Shown here: positions 45,055-56,528 of the stretch, one piece after another
How the letters are laid out: the number at the start of each line of letters is the position of its first letter
How positions within the stretch are numbered: position 1 is the stretch's first letter
NCBI GenBank assembly: GCA_029204225.1
Contig: CM055111.1
Coordinates: 1,010,453-1,074,452, forward strand
DNA from: Diphasiastrum complanatum
Lineage: Eukaryota; Streptophyta; Lycopodiopsida; Lycopodiales; Lycopodiaceae
Length of the DNA stretch: 64,000 nt
Direction of reading: 5' to 3'
Made by a program: the position numbers and the translations under genes
Notes under the pieces: generated by a model
What the model was told of the DNA's origin: nothing
The model's database searches: none
The model's input: only the letters and a program-made list of their open reading frames with translations

Positions 45055-46153
45055 CCATTGCAGTGAGACAGATCCAAGTTGGTGGTGGCATGTCATGAAA
45101 AGCTTATCTGTTAGGCCATCACAACTAGATCCAGGAAGATCAAGCCAAATCAAGCTAGATCCATCAAGATTTAGCCAGATCTGGTGAGATCAGAGAAGAT
45201 CCAACAAGATCCAAGGGGCATTTAGGTCCAAATAGGATCAAGAGAGAGGCAGACCATCAGATTACGAACTGATGGATCTGCTACCAAATGTCTATCAGAA
45301 CTTCCAGAGAGCTACTAACAGTCAAATCTAACATGGATGAAGCAGATTACCAGTTTGCAAAAGTTAAAAATAAGAAAATCTCAAGATCTCGTCAAAAAAC
45401 CCTCTAAAAGAGCACTTTTTTCATGATTTTTGGAGATCCCCTGGGAGATAGCTCTTGAAACTTGGACAGTCACTAGATCTGACCTAGATGCATCCATGAA
45501 AATCTTTGCGAGAGTTATTGATGGAAAAAACATCATTTTTTAGTGTATGCAAGGGTTCCAATAAGCAGAATTTTCAGAACCTTTGCAGAGCATCAAGATC
45601 ATCAAATCAACCTTCTCAAAGGGCATAAATGAAATCAGAGTAGTAAAATTAGCCTGTCTACATGGTCTGATCTTGAAAAACCAACCACAGAAGTAAGTTG
45701 TGCGAGCATTCACTCCCTACGAGGATTGAACCCTCGTAGACTGTCTGAACCCTCGCAGAACCTTCGTAGGGCAGTCAAATCACCTCCTGAACTCTCGCAG
45801 ACTTCTCTGAGATATTAGAATATTGTGAAGAAGGTCCTTGCCAAAATTTGGGTGGAACTGAGCAAGGGAAAGTGGATTTCACCTAAGATGCACTCTAAAT
45901 TCTGCTATATAAGGGCTGAATTCGAGTCATTTGTCACCTTTTCTAGCGAACCTCTACTCAAATTTTGACCAAATTTTTCACGTTCTTCGAATGCAACCAA
46001 ACTTCATACAAGGCATCATCTGCATACTCTAAACCCCGATCTGCGCTCTGAACTGCTGTTATTACCATCCAACTCTTGTTATCCACTGTTTTTCTCGTTT
46101 CCATCACTTTTTACCGTTTCCACCATTTTTTCTACTTAATTATCACTGCTAAC
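45055..46153 (+). repeat. LTR/leader-like sequence with TATA box and cctcgcag words
   Basis: No ORF. A TATA-like gctatataagg lies at 45904-45914. Words of the form ccctcgcaga, ccctcgtaga and ccttcgtagg cluster at 45715-45800, the vocabulary seen at 2.9-3.6 and 14.7-15.0 kb. The segment follows the integrase of one element and precedes an ORF, so it may be that element's 3' LTR or the leader of the next. No paired copy exists in the window. Confidence 0.45.
45904..45914 (+). promoter_or_regulatory. Predicted TATA box
   Basis: gctatataagg, 240 bp upstream of the ATG at 46154, in an otherwise non-coding, LTR-like stretch. Confidence 0.5.
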
Positions 46154-46579
46154 ATGGCATCCTCATCTTCTGACGACTCTGGCACCAAGCAAGTGATCCA
46201 GAGAGAAATACCATCAGCCACCCATATTTGGCCCTTGTCTTCTGAAGCCCTGATAAAACCATGGCTCCAGATTGCGGACTCACTTCTTGAAGCAATGGAT
46301 TTTTACCCGGCGCTTTTCAGTTCTGACATTTACATGGGCCTCGCCCTTCGCGCTTACGCCACCTGGGATGCACCAAAGTCGTGTTTTCACTTCTTGTACC
46401 AGGGTACCATGTACAAGGTACGGGTTAACGCGGACTCGATGATCACTGTCGGCGTTATGTCTGGTGACCGCTTGCCCATCTCTCATCATCAAGAAAAAGT
46501 CCTGATAAAACATTTCATCGCCCAGACTGCACCAATGTGCACTTCTCGAGGAGAAAGTGCGCGATTTTTGCCGTTCTAG
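46154..46579 (+). CDS. Unassigned retroelement-associated ORF (142 residues)
   Basis: From the ATG at 46154 the protein opens MASSSSDDSGTKQVIQREIP, continues with LIKPWLQIADSLLEAMDFYPALFSSDIYMG, AYATWDAPKSCFHFLY and GTMYKVRVNADSMI, and ends at TAG 46577-46579. After the stop, plus-strand sequence to about 46991 reads like a coiled coil with several stops (LQAQLQIYEAEN, EVQALQSEK, SAQELNQGKQALKACQQS). The whole resembles the ORFs of uncertain function that accompany some plant gypsy elements (putative plant transposon protein type), but I cannot assign it firmly. An upstream in-frame ATG at 46076 would add a hydrophobic stretch; the 46154 ATG is favoured by composition. Confidence 0.5.
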   Translation: MASSSSDDSGTKQVIQREIPSATHIWPLSSEALIKPWLQIADSLLEAMDFYPALFSSDIYMGLALRAYATWDAPKSCFHFLYQGTMYKVRVNADSMITVGVMSGDRLPISHHQEKVLIKHFIAQTAPMCTSRGESARFLPF

Positions 46580-47000
46580 CCTTCTATCATAGCATCCCAA
46601 TGGCTTGCCTCCCTCCGTTGCCCCCCTCCAGGCGCAACTCCAGATCTATGAAGCAGAAAATACGCACCTAGGGACGGAGGTGCAAGCCCTGCAAAGTGAA
46701 AAACTTGTCTAGTTAGCTCAACTTGCACTTGACTCAAGGCCACTCTCTCAAGCGGAGATGAATCTTTTCAGGCATCAGGTGCAGGTATATAGTTAAACCT
46801 TGAACAGCTACTAGGCGGAGTTCGACAAATACCGAACCAGCGCAACTCAAGAGCTCAACCAGGGCAAACAAGCCCTCAAGGCTTGTCAACAATCTATGGA
46901 AAAGAATGCTCAACCAACCCCAGTGATGATTCCACCGCCACCTCTTTTTGATGCTGCACAAGCAAGTACGAGCCAGGACCAAGGCCAGTAGGCAATAGGG
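46580..47000 (+). pseudogene. Stop-interrupted coiled-coil continuation
   Basis: This continues the previous ORF past a TAG. Heptad-like Gln/Glu/Leu-rich text is broken by at least three more stops, and it ends in a Pro-rich, Gln/Ser-rich tail (PPPPLFDAAQASTSQDQGQ) before a TAG at about 46991. It is read as a decayed extension, not a separate gene. Confidence 0.45.
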
Positions 47001-47014
47001 GCAATCAGTCAGGA

Positions 47015-49295
47015 TCATACTCTCAAAAGTTCTCTTAAGTGATCAGTCTCCCACTCATCATCTGTTTCAGTAACCCCTCCCAGCTCGCAAATACAATCGT
47101 TTAACCCCTGCAGTTTAGGTGGCTTGCTTTGGAGGATGTAGTCAAACTCTTGAAGGGAGATTATCCACTTCATTAAGCACTTAGGAGGTTCTAGTTTATT
47201 CATCATCAAGGTGACTGCAGTACTCTTGATAAAGAAAGTCACTTTCCGATGCAATAGGTAATGCCTTAGTCTGGCGGCAGCGTAAGCTATCCCCAAAAAA
47301 AATTTCTCAGCCTTACTATGATTAAGTTCGGCTTTGTCCAGTTTTCTCCCTATAAAAATAATAGGGTGATATTTTTTGTCCCAAATCTGGGCCAGACAAT
47401 AGTTTATGCATGTGTCCGTGGTGCTTGTGAAAACAAAGAACTCCTTGTCGTACATAGGTGGTTTCAATATTGGAGCGTTAGCCAAAGCTACTTTCAATTC
47501 CTGAAAAGTCTTCTCACATGCCTCGTCCCAGGTCCACTCCACGTTGGTTTTCAATAAACCAGTCATCTGGTAAGTACGCGTGGCATAGGCCATGACATAT
47601 CTTTTGTAATAACCGCTCGAGCCTAAGAAGGTCTGAAGTTGGGACACTGTAGTTGGTGCCATCATGGCTAGGAGCATAGCTATTTTTTCTAGGTTATTTG
47701 CCATGCCGTACTTGCTAATGACATGTCCTAACAATACCCTGTAAGGAACTCCGAATAGGCACTTGTTGGCGTTCAATGCTATATAGGTTGTTATGCACTT
47801 CTGAAAACACTTCTCTAGTATGGTGAGATGTTCTGTGACGATGATTGCCCCACAGAGGTCATCTATAAAAATTTTGAGGCTTTTGTCTAATGATATCCTC
47901 GAAGTGCTTGTTCATAAACCTCTAATAGGTTTCAGGGGCGTTAGTCAATCCAAAGGGCATGACGTGGTACGCAAAAATCCCAAATGTGCTTGTGAAGGTG
48001 GTCTTCAATTTATCCTCTTTTGCTATGCTATCTGATTATAGCCCGCAAAACAATCCATGAAAGAGTACTGGTCTCTTCTCGCCATTTCTTCTAGGACTTG
48101 GTCTATGAACGACAATGGGTAGTAGTCCGTCTTAGTTTGTTGTTCAACCTCTTATAATCCACACACATGTGAATGCGTGTGGAGTTCTTCTTGGTGCGAG
48201 GTACTATTGGGAAATACCACTCGGTGTTCTCTACTGGAAATATCAGTCCAACAATTTGAAGTCTCTTGAGTTCAGTGTATACTCCTTCCTTTAGGTGGTA
48301 GGGTAGTCGGCATTGTTTTTGTTGTATAGGTTTGGCTCCCTCCTTCAGTAATATTGTATGAGTCACTAGATAGGGTGGAATCCCCTTCAAATCTGAGTAG
48401 TCCTAGGCAAAAATATGTTGGTACTTTCTACACAGCCATTCGTATTCTTCTTTTTCTCCAATGCCTAGGGAAGCACCTATTTTGATATTCTTGGGCTCTT
48501 CTAGGGTTCCTAGGTCTATCAGGCAGATATCGGCATCCCGAACTTTGGGAGGCCGCTCTTTTGGAGTGTTCCACTCTATGTCTAGTACTGATCTTAGGTT
48601 TGGTTCATCTTCACTCGTAGTATGGGTGCTCTCTCTAACTGAGGCTCCTTGAGATAGCTATCGACTATGGTATGTTCTCCACCCCTTCCAAAAATCAGCA
48701 CTCTTGCGGGGATGTCGATTGTGCAGTTGCTAAGCTTGAGCCATGGCCGTCCTACCAATATAGAGTACCTCCAATTCTCGGCGTACATCCTCATGATGTA
48801 AAAGTCCACTTGAATGGTCTTGTTAGCCATGGTAATGGGTACATTCTTAAGCTCGCCCTCTGGTTTGATCATAGAGTTGTTGGCTAGCTTTAGTGTTGTC
48901 AAGGTAGCAGGTTCTAGAATAAACCAAGGCAATCTGAAAGTTCTAGACTTATGATGTTAACTGCCAACCCTGCATCAACTATGGCCCCTGAAATGACTAG
49001 GCCATCTATCAGTACGTCTACCTTAGGGCAGTAGCGATCTAACAAATTTGCATCTACTTTTTCTATTGTAGGTGGCTCCAATGTTCTAGTTGTGGGCCAA
49101 GGCAGTAGGTTCAAATATTGGCTTCTCAATGACTATTGGGTTATCTACCTCCGGTGGTGGTTTTGGTGTAGGCTTGGGTTTTCTGGGAGGTAGCTCCGTA
49201 TGGAGGTTACTCCGGGTCACTACTAAAACCTCTTTTTTGTTCGTGAGTTCCTCCAGTGTCTCTATGGCTATGAAGTTCACAGGGTGGCCGGTCAT
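47015..49295 (-). pseudogene. Ty3-gypsy protease-RT-RNase H remnant (minus strand)
   Basis: Read from 49295 downwards: a Pro/Lys-rich linker; a retropepsin segment VLIDGLVISGAIVDAGLAVNIIS (48914-49129, with DAGLAVN for the usual DxGASxN); its C-terminal half with YSILVGRPWL (48594-48932); an RT start with KPIQQKQCRLPYHLKEGV and RIHMCVDYKRLN (48103-48390); a broken middle containing KIFIDDLC, the polymerase DD; and the RT end, connection and RNase H (LLGHVISKYG, FLGSSGYYKRY, WDKKYHPIIFIGRKL) at 47015-47776. At least four frame changes or stops are needed. Integrase is absent. It faces the plus-strand gypsy element tail to tail. Confidence 0.87.
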
Positions 49296-49667
49296 ATTCT
49301 ACGTGCGCCTTCCCTGTCTTATTTCATTCTTGAAATCATTTGTAATGTGGAACTATTTTTTATATATACTCCGTAGCTTTATTTGCATTGTCGAGACAAT
49401 CATTGTCTTTAAATGGAAATGGGTAAACAAACCGACTAAAAAATGGACTCATATGGACAAGATACTACTTTGCCAATGGAATGATTTACTTATCGACAAT
49501 CGCATTGTAAGACTAGGTAACTCAGTTAACTCTAAGAGAGGATATTTTTGAAGAGTGCCATTTTGTAACCAATATGTCAACCAGAGATTTTTTCAAAAGA
49601 ATATATTGTTAGAATGAATTTCATTTCTTTATCAACTTACAGATCCTTCTAATCAATGCAAAGCCAA
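49296..49667 (-). other. Stretch between the gypsy remnant and a primer site
   Basis: About 370 bp without recognised coding sequence. A gag would be expected between this primer site and the protease but is missing, so a deletion is likely. Confidence 0.4.
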
Positions 49668-49679
49668 GCTCTGATACCA
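49668..49679 (-). promoter_or_regulatory. Primer-binding site, initiator Met-tRNA type
   Basis: Plus strand gctctgatacca, one base before the candidate LTR edge tgtaaagatt at 49681. Confidence 0.8.
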
Positions 49680-49680
49680 T

Positions 49681-50755
49681 TGTAAAGATTGCCAAGTGTA
49701 GATTCTCACTAAGATCAAGTTAATCCCAAACGTCAAGGATCCATCATGGGATGGCCTAGGAAAAGTTCATGCAAAGAAAATCTCGAAAATCAGAAAAAGT
49801 CCTATCTACATGTGTTACATCTCTAGCTATCCTGTAAGACTCCACACAATGGAGGTATGAACAATCCTTACTGGATCATAACTAAGTATCAGAAAACAAA
49901 GCTCTATAAGAGACAGAGAGAAACGTAGCGAGTAGAGCAAAAAAGCAAAATACTAGAGTTGTGCATGAAAGTCTGCCAACGAGCAGAACACAACGAAAAA
50001 GAGTAGAGTGTCATTCCGCCAACGAGCGAGACATTGACGATCTCGCTTTAAAACTAAACAGATAATACAGTCGCTCTATTTTTGTGTATCTCCCTCTCTT
50101 ATATTGTGTTTCTTGATTGCTAGAATAGAATGTGTTCTACGATGTGTAGTCGCGTGTCTGGGATTCTGTGAAAGCTTCCGTGCAAAAGAAAGTTCAAAGC
50201 AAGAAAATCGTTCACGAATACCGGCTGATCCAGATGATTGTATTGATGGTTCTCTAAGTAGAAGGGGATGGGCTATATCTGCGTACTTGACAGAGGTGGC
50301 TTCTGTCAGATGCCAAAATCTGTCTTCCGTGAGTACGTATGCTTGGAAGTAAATGTACTCCCCACAATGTTGTGTTCTACGTAGAGTGTCTCCAGAGCAT
50401 AGATGTTTCATTATCCAATTATATCTTAACACAAAGAGTGGCCTCCTTTTATAGTAGATCCCAAGTGTCCCCCTTCAAAATGAGGCTTTGCCAATTTTCA
50501 TGCCCTTCCAGCCTTCTTTTCCATTTGTCCAATCTCCATTGGCGAGTACATCAAGTGGCCTCCTTGAGGGTGTAGGCCTTTCCAAGACTAGCCAAGATGC
50601 CACTTTTGTCACCACCAGAGGTTGTAAGGTCTTCTTGCATTTAGTATCCAAAAGGTTGTTGAAGACTCTTGCCAACCTCTCTCTCTCTCTCTCTCTTGTT
50701 AGGTGTCCTCTATTTCCCTCGGTCCTTCATTTCCTTGGCCTTTCATTTGATTTTT
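49681..50755 (-). repeat. LTR (minus-strand element), outer border approximate
   Basis: The inner edge tgtaaagattgcc is set by the primer site. A minus-strand TATA box (ctataaaa; plus ttttatag) lies at 50447-50454, which puts R/U5 at 49681 to about 50420 and U3 to the right. A short CT run is at 50673-50696. The outer end was not located, and no matching second LTR is in the window. Confidence 0.6.
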
Positions 50756-51979
50756 CCTTGTAGTATGCATGGCCCGGCTTTTGGCTTTTGGTTTCTCGGG
50801 ATTACTAACTAATTTGCGTACTTTGCCCATTTCCCGTAATTTGGCCAATTTTGCTCGTTAGGGTTTCTGCAAGTTTTAAGTATTGCCCAAAATTCACAGG
50901 TTCGGTTTTGTCCGATAAATATTTGGATCTTTGACTGGGGTTGACTTTTTTGACATTTATGACTAGGACTCCCACGACAATACGGTTTCCCTGAAAATGC
51001 ACTAGGCAACCATATACTAGTAAAACCGACTCTGTACATGGTAGGATTTGAGCACGGCTATGCCAACTATTTTTACAACTGGCCAAAAAGCCATAAAACT
51101 TTATTAGAGGCCATTTCTAAGGCCGCAAAATTTTCTTTAGCCTCATTTAGGATGGGCTGGGACCCAATTCTAGGTGGACCAACATTTTTGGCTCGGTCTT
51201 TACAAAAATTGACCACCAAATATTTTTGACAGTTTTTTCAAAAGTCAGTTTCTTACTTTTAAACTGTGTCTAGCCACTTTAGGGGCGGGATGAGACCCAA
51301 TTCTAAGGCAAACTTGTGCCAATTTTTCTCTAATAATCGGGTTTTACATGTCAGTTTTTCCAGTTTTGTGAATCTAAACTTTAATATTAGCCCGATTTTT
51401 CGTGTGCATGCAAAGTTCTGTAAATGGATCTTGAGTAAAACTTCAAGAATAGTGAAAAATCCATTAAAAAACCTTGTTTTTTGACCCTTGTTTTTTTACT
51501 TTTTCAGCAAGATTTTGTGGATCTCATCCACATGCAAGTGCAATCAAGCCCAAAAAACTGTAATTTATCTACATGCAAGCGCAAAAAGTTCTGAATTTGC
51601 TAGATCATAACTCTTACTACCCATTTCTAGTCGAAAATCCTCAAAAACAAGCAATTTTTTACTAGAACATAGTCTAAAACTATAAATCATGCAAATTTCT
51701 AGCATGCCATCATTAAATCAGCATTTAATGACTCCCTAACAACAAGTTATGAGAAATACTAGCAAAACTCTGAAAAACCATCATAAACTGGCTAAAATTG
51801 ACAATCAACCATATTGCTATGGAGAAAGCCAATATCTTATGGATCTTAGCAATATACAAGTGGAAGTATTGACCCACTTGGCAGCTTGTTCACCACTAGA
51901 AAGAAAAAATGGATTGATCTCCACCAAAATATCAACAAAAAGCTTCATAGCTCCAATCCATTCGATCTTTGTAAGCCTT
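50756..51979. other. Gene-free stretch
   Basis: No gene or repeat border recognised. Text such as aattttgg, gaccaattttt and catgcaagcgcaa repeats loosely. It is likely part of old LTR elements. Confidence 0.4.
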
Positions 51980-51991
51980 GCTATGATACCA
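51980..51991 (-). promoter_or_regulatory. Degenerate primer-binding site
   Basis: Plus strand gctatgatacca, one mismatch from gctctgatacca, one base before a candidate LTR edge tgtaagga at 51993. Confidence 0.6.
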
Positions 51992-51992
51992 C

Positions 51993-52299
51993 TGTAAGGA
52001 GAAGCACCTCCAAGATCCTGCTTACAAGACACACACAAAGGAATGACTGTGGAGCCAAACCACCCAACCATGTCAATGCTATTGATCAATCTCCAGTAGC
52101 ATCTCCCCCGTGCTAGAGAATAGGATACAGATGTAGAGAGAGTAACCCGACAATGAAATTTCATGGGACTAGTAGGGTGAGTTTATCCTAGAGGAAATAG
52201 CCCTTGCTTTACTTGTACATGTGCCCATGCAAGCATACAATATTCCCATACATGCAAGTCATTACTATTAATACTCTACACCATGCCAATAGTCATCTT
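51993..52299 (-). repeat. LTR piece, possibly interrupted by the next element
   Basis: It starts tgtaaggagaagcacc next to the primer site and runs into the LTR that begins at 52300. The rest of this LTR may lie beyond that element or be lost. Confidence 0.4.
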
Positions 52300-53234
52300 T
52301 GTTGGAAGAAGGAATGACGATTTGATAAGACAAAGTCTATGAATGAACTATCAAGCGCAGTGGAATGAGCCTTCTTTCCTAAAGCATGATGACACCTATC
52401 AATAATTGAACAAAGCTATAATGACAGAAGTCACATTCAATCTTTTAGCAACTAACTTTGAAATCATCAGTACTAAAGTGATTTTGTAGCCAAACATTTT
52501 TAGAGTGCAAAGTGATGTATAGAATATTGTAGTGTTTTAGATATTCAATTGATCGGACGAAACAAAAAGAGATTTATCAGTTACAAATGACTACAGAGAA
52601 GCATACATTCTGACATGATACTGAACACAATAAGAAGATAGATTGATTCAGTAAGTAACATGTACAAATTAGATGATGAGAGCACAAAGCAATAGTGGAT
52701 GAAAATTGCGTACTCTAAACTATTTGAGTCTGAAAACTCTATCTGATGCACTTCCACTAGTAAGTAGTAAGCGCTAATAACAATACTCTAATAGAGCTCT
52801 GAAAAATCCTTCTAGAGACTATAGAAGTCTTTAATGATCAACTATTTATACTAAAGTAGTTCAAGCTTAGCAGTAGGATAGTTAATCAGGTCGTAGAGAT
52901 CACAATTGGCAATTAGCCGTAATGCGCTATCATCCACCCAGTTAGGACTTTTCAAAAATTCACTTGCAAAGTAGTTAGGGCAAGTCTTTAGCTTCATATT
53001 AGGCGGAACAATAATAATCATCCTTTGACATGTCTGACTCCTTTGACTTTTGTCGGAGTCATCCAATATGTCGGAGGTTGTATGATATGTTGGAGCCACC
53101 TGTTGAGCGATTCCAGAGTATTTCTGCAAACTTTGTAGAAACACTAATAAAATTATAGAATTGGATAATGAATGGATGTAGATTAGAGATCGATTATTTG
53201 GATGAATCATTCCTGATAGTAGAATAATCCAACA
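52300..53234 (-). repeat. 3' LTR of a minus-strand copia element, 935 bp
   Basis: The plus-strand ends tgttgga and tccaaca form a 7-bp inverted repeat. A polypurine tract abuts the right edge and copia RNase H follows, which fixes it as a 3' LTR. Internal words (gcgcagtggaatga and aagcatgatgacacctatcaa) match the LTR at 10437 onwards, so the two are related families. Confidence 0.88.
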
Positions 53235-53243
53235 CTCCCCCTT
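53235..53243 (-). promoter_or_regulatory. Polypurine tract of the copia 3' half
   Basis: Plus strand ctccccctt, minus aagggggag, between the RNase H end and the LTR edge. Confidence 0.85.
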
Positions 53244-55200
53244 AATTGGAATCCATGAATGTCTTGACCTTCAAACTTAGTTCTGCACAAAACTTTGTGT
53301 GCATCCAAGCTTAGTGCCTTAGTAAAAACATCAGTTGTCATATCTTGCGTTCGACAGTATTGCAAGTTTACCTCTTTGTTAAGAACTTTGCTTCTGACAT
53401 TGATGCTTAATTTCAATGTGCTTACTCCTAGAGTGAAATCTAGGGTTGGCTGATAAAGCAATGGCACTTTGATTATCACAAAATAAAGTTGTCGAAGCAT
53501 ATTGTTTTAGAAAAACATCTGAAAGTAAGTTTTTCAACCATACTACTTCCTTTGTAGTTTGAGAGCTTGCGATATACTTTGATTCAGTAAAAGATAGAGC
53601 TATCGAAGTTTGCTTGCGACTGTTCTATGAAATAGGACCGTGGTTGAGGAAGAATGTAAATCCATAAGTGGATTCACGAGTGTCTACATCTCCTACCCAA
53701 CTTGCATCTGAATAACGACTGAGAATATTGAGTTTGTCATTGTCGTTCCATAACAAATGCATAAGTCCATAGTAGCTCAAATGTATCTCAAAGCTCTAAT
53801 AAGAGCTTTCTAATGTGTAATACCAGAATTAGTCATAAACTGACTTAAGAAATTGACTGCAAAAGTTATGTCTGGTCTGGTACATATCATCGCGTACATA
53901 CGAGATCCTATTATCGAATGATAAGGATACTCACGCATCTGCTCCTTCTCTTCAATCGTCCAAGGACATTGGTCCTTTGACAATTTGAGTCATGGATCCA
54001 TCGGTGAGTGAGCTAATTTGTAATTCTATAGATTATATTCGATCAACATATTGTGAATGTATCTTTGCTGAGTAATGTAAATCAATTTTTGCTTTTTGTC
54101 TCTTTGGATTGAATACCTAGATAGTAATGAGCTTCGCCCAGGTCGATCATGTCGAATTCTGAAGACAACATTGATTTAGCTTCTTTTATTAGATTGATAC
54201 TATTGCGTTGCACTGACATGAAGTAGACATTAGAATCTGAAGTGCTTGGTTTATAGTTGTGATCGATAAAAAAAAGTGTTGATCCTTTGAAACCATGCTC
54301 TAGCAGATTGCTTCAAGCCATAAAGTGCTATGTGGAATCTACATACATAATTTTGTTTGTCTTCGATATTATAACCTCTGGGTTGCATCATGTAAATATC
54401 TTCTTTGATAACTCCATTAACATATGTTGTGTGTGCATCCATTTGATGTACCTCTAAATCTACTATAGCAGCAAATGACATTAGACGTTTGATTGAAAAT
54501 TGTTTTAACTACTAGACCGGAAGTCTCAATGTAGTCGACATTATGTACCTGAGAAAATCCTCTCACGACAAGTCGAGCTTTTCTTTGATCGATGCTTCCA
54601 TTTGCCTTGTATTTGATTTTGAATATCCATTTGCAATCAACTACATTTCTGTTGGCAGACAATTTGAAAATAGTCCAAGTCTAGTTCTTGATAAGAGATG
54701 ATTACTCTTTATCCATATCTTCTTTCCAAAGATCAGAATCGGGCTGACTAAGTGCCTCTTCGACAGTAGTCCGCTCTTGAAAAAGATAAGTTGCAGACTC
54801 ATCGATATACCTTATAGGTGGTCTGCGTTCTCTTGTCGATCTTCTAAAAAATGAGCGAAGTTGATTATTTTCATCATGCTGTAGTTGCTGAGCTGCAACA
54901 TCATCTTCTTCGGATTCGTTGTTGATAAGTTGTTCGTCTGAAGTGGACGAGCTAGGACCTTCAATAGGAATAGTCAACTTGGGAGCGTTCGATACTTTGG
55001 GGGAGTTCAATAGTTCAACTATATGAGCTTTGCCCTTGCCTTTGAGGTCGATAAACTGATCTTCGATGAAGATGATATCCCGATTGGTGAATATCTTCGA
55101 CTCGATAGGATCATATAGCTTATAAGCTTTATCTGAAGTAGTGTAGTAATGAAAATAGATTGGGATTCAAGCTTCTTCATGAGATCTTGTGGTATTTGCG
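53244..55200 (-). pseudogene. Ty1-copia integrase tail, RT and RNase H (3' half, minus strand)
   Basis: From right to left: the integrase tail (KLYDPIESKIF and IFIEDQFIDLKGKG near 55.0-55.15 kb), the linker with SSTSDEQLINNESEEDD (54702-55010), RT start CKWIFKIKYKANGSIDQRKARLV (54417-54662) and QMDAHTTYVNGVIKEDIYM with YGLKQSARAWFQ (54251-54481), then a frame-broken middle, and the RNase H end with SKHIEIKH-like, YCRTQDMTTDVFTKAL and CRTKFEG (53207-53500). Multiple frameshifts and stops occur. Gag, protease, the integrase core and the 5' LTR are missing above 55.2 kb, where unrelated LTR-like sequence begins. Confidence 0.87.
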
Positions 55201-56512
55201 CATAAGCGATGCATATGTCACAATATACTTATCTTAAATGTAAGGATATGTAGTATAAAAGATTGTCGTTCTCCAAAGAGATTGTTTAATGTTGTGATTA
55301 GATGTTTTTACCTCATTTAATGTTCTTAGCTTAAAATCTAGCTGTCAACAGACATACGAAGAATCGGCAACCAGTATCACTAATTAAGATGTGGTTTCAG
55401 CCATACAAAAACAAAAGATATTGATGCCGACAATTCTCCTATCGAACACGTTTCATTGCTGATTAGTGTGTCCGACTTATCGGCCAGATCGATCTATCGT
55501 TTTGTGCACCTAATTAAGTTTGCAGACAAGCATAGTCTATTGCATCAGATAAACCGACCCAGAGAAACTTACAAATGTCTCAGCACAATCTAAATGTAGT
55601 CCGACAATTTGTCCTCAACAACAGATTGTCGCTCATTCAAACGAATGATCGGCCACAAATTTAAACTGCACGAGTATCCATATGCAAGATTCAAAGTATC
55701 GATTCACAACAACATGGAACATACTTTAGGATGTGTAGGAACAGATATACGTTAGTGTAATGAAACAATGTTTTGAATGTTGTCATCACGATTAAGTTCC
55801 AGACAATCAATTATTCAATTACACAAGCAATCAAATAATCAATGAGTTTTAGGACAACTTTAGCAGTGATTTTACGGTTGCACACATACGACAATATCAA
55901 GGCTAAAGAATTGTCTGACCAAAGTTACGATCACAGGCACATCCAACAAGTTGACCAATTGTTATAAACAGAAGAACTCAGCAAGCATAAAGCTTATGAA
56001 AGCGTAGAGAAAACTTGAAGACTCAAACTCTCTATGTGATCTCCTGAAAAACTCGGCAATTGTATTGAAGCGTATGTGAAGTTCATATAGGGAGCGAGTG
56101 CGAAAGTGCGCAACTCTTTAGTAACCGATATGTCGCTTCTTATATAATTTAATTAATTAATTCTATCCAATAGAAAAATTACAAGTGCTCAATTCCTAGG
56201 TGGCATTCTTGTCACGTGGCTTTGCTCCAATGAGAAACAAACATGTGGAAGGTTGCAACATTTTCATGGAGCAAAGTCTTCTTGTTAAGGTTCGTGCCGT
56301 TTCATAACTGCCCTTCGGGTTATAATCCTTCATTTAGTTTCATTTATTAAGGCATCTTTAACTTCGATATATCGTTGAATAACTTGTCATTGCCGCGACC
56401 ACTAGATATTTCTTCATATTCAATGCTTATCTTAATCATTGAGTAGGTTCATTGGGATTTTGCATCACAAAGTAATAATTCTAGAAAAACATGCATGTAA
56501 TAGGGTATTACA
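55201..56512 (-). repeat. 3' LTR-like sequence of another minus-strand element (left border uncertain)
   Basis: The right edge is gggtattaca at 56512, followed by tatcctcccccctctc, a good minus-strand polypurine tract. A minus-strand TATA box (plus tatataa) is at 56141-56147. The left border could lie near tgttataaacag at about 55957, but it is not proven. The segment from 55201 to that point holds no gene that I recognise. Confidence 0.5.
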
Positions 56513-56528
56513 TATCCTCCCCCCTCTC
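56513..56528 (-). promoter_or_regulatory. Polypurine tract next to the LTR edge at 56512
   Basis: Plus strand tatcctcccccctctc; on the minus strand a run of G and A directly before tgtaataccc. Confidence 0.7.

Noticed and set aside
47318-47557. Plus-strand 79-residue frame
   Set aside because: It is the antisense shadow of the gypsy RT/RNase H.
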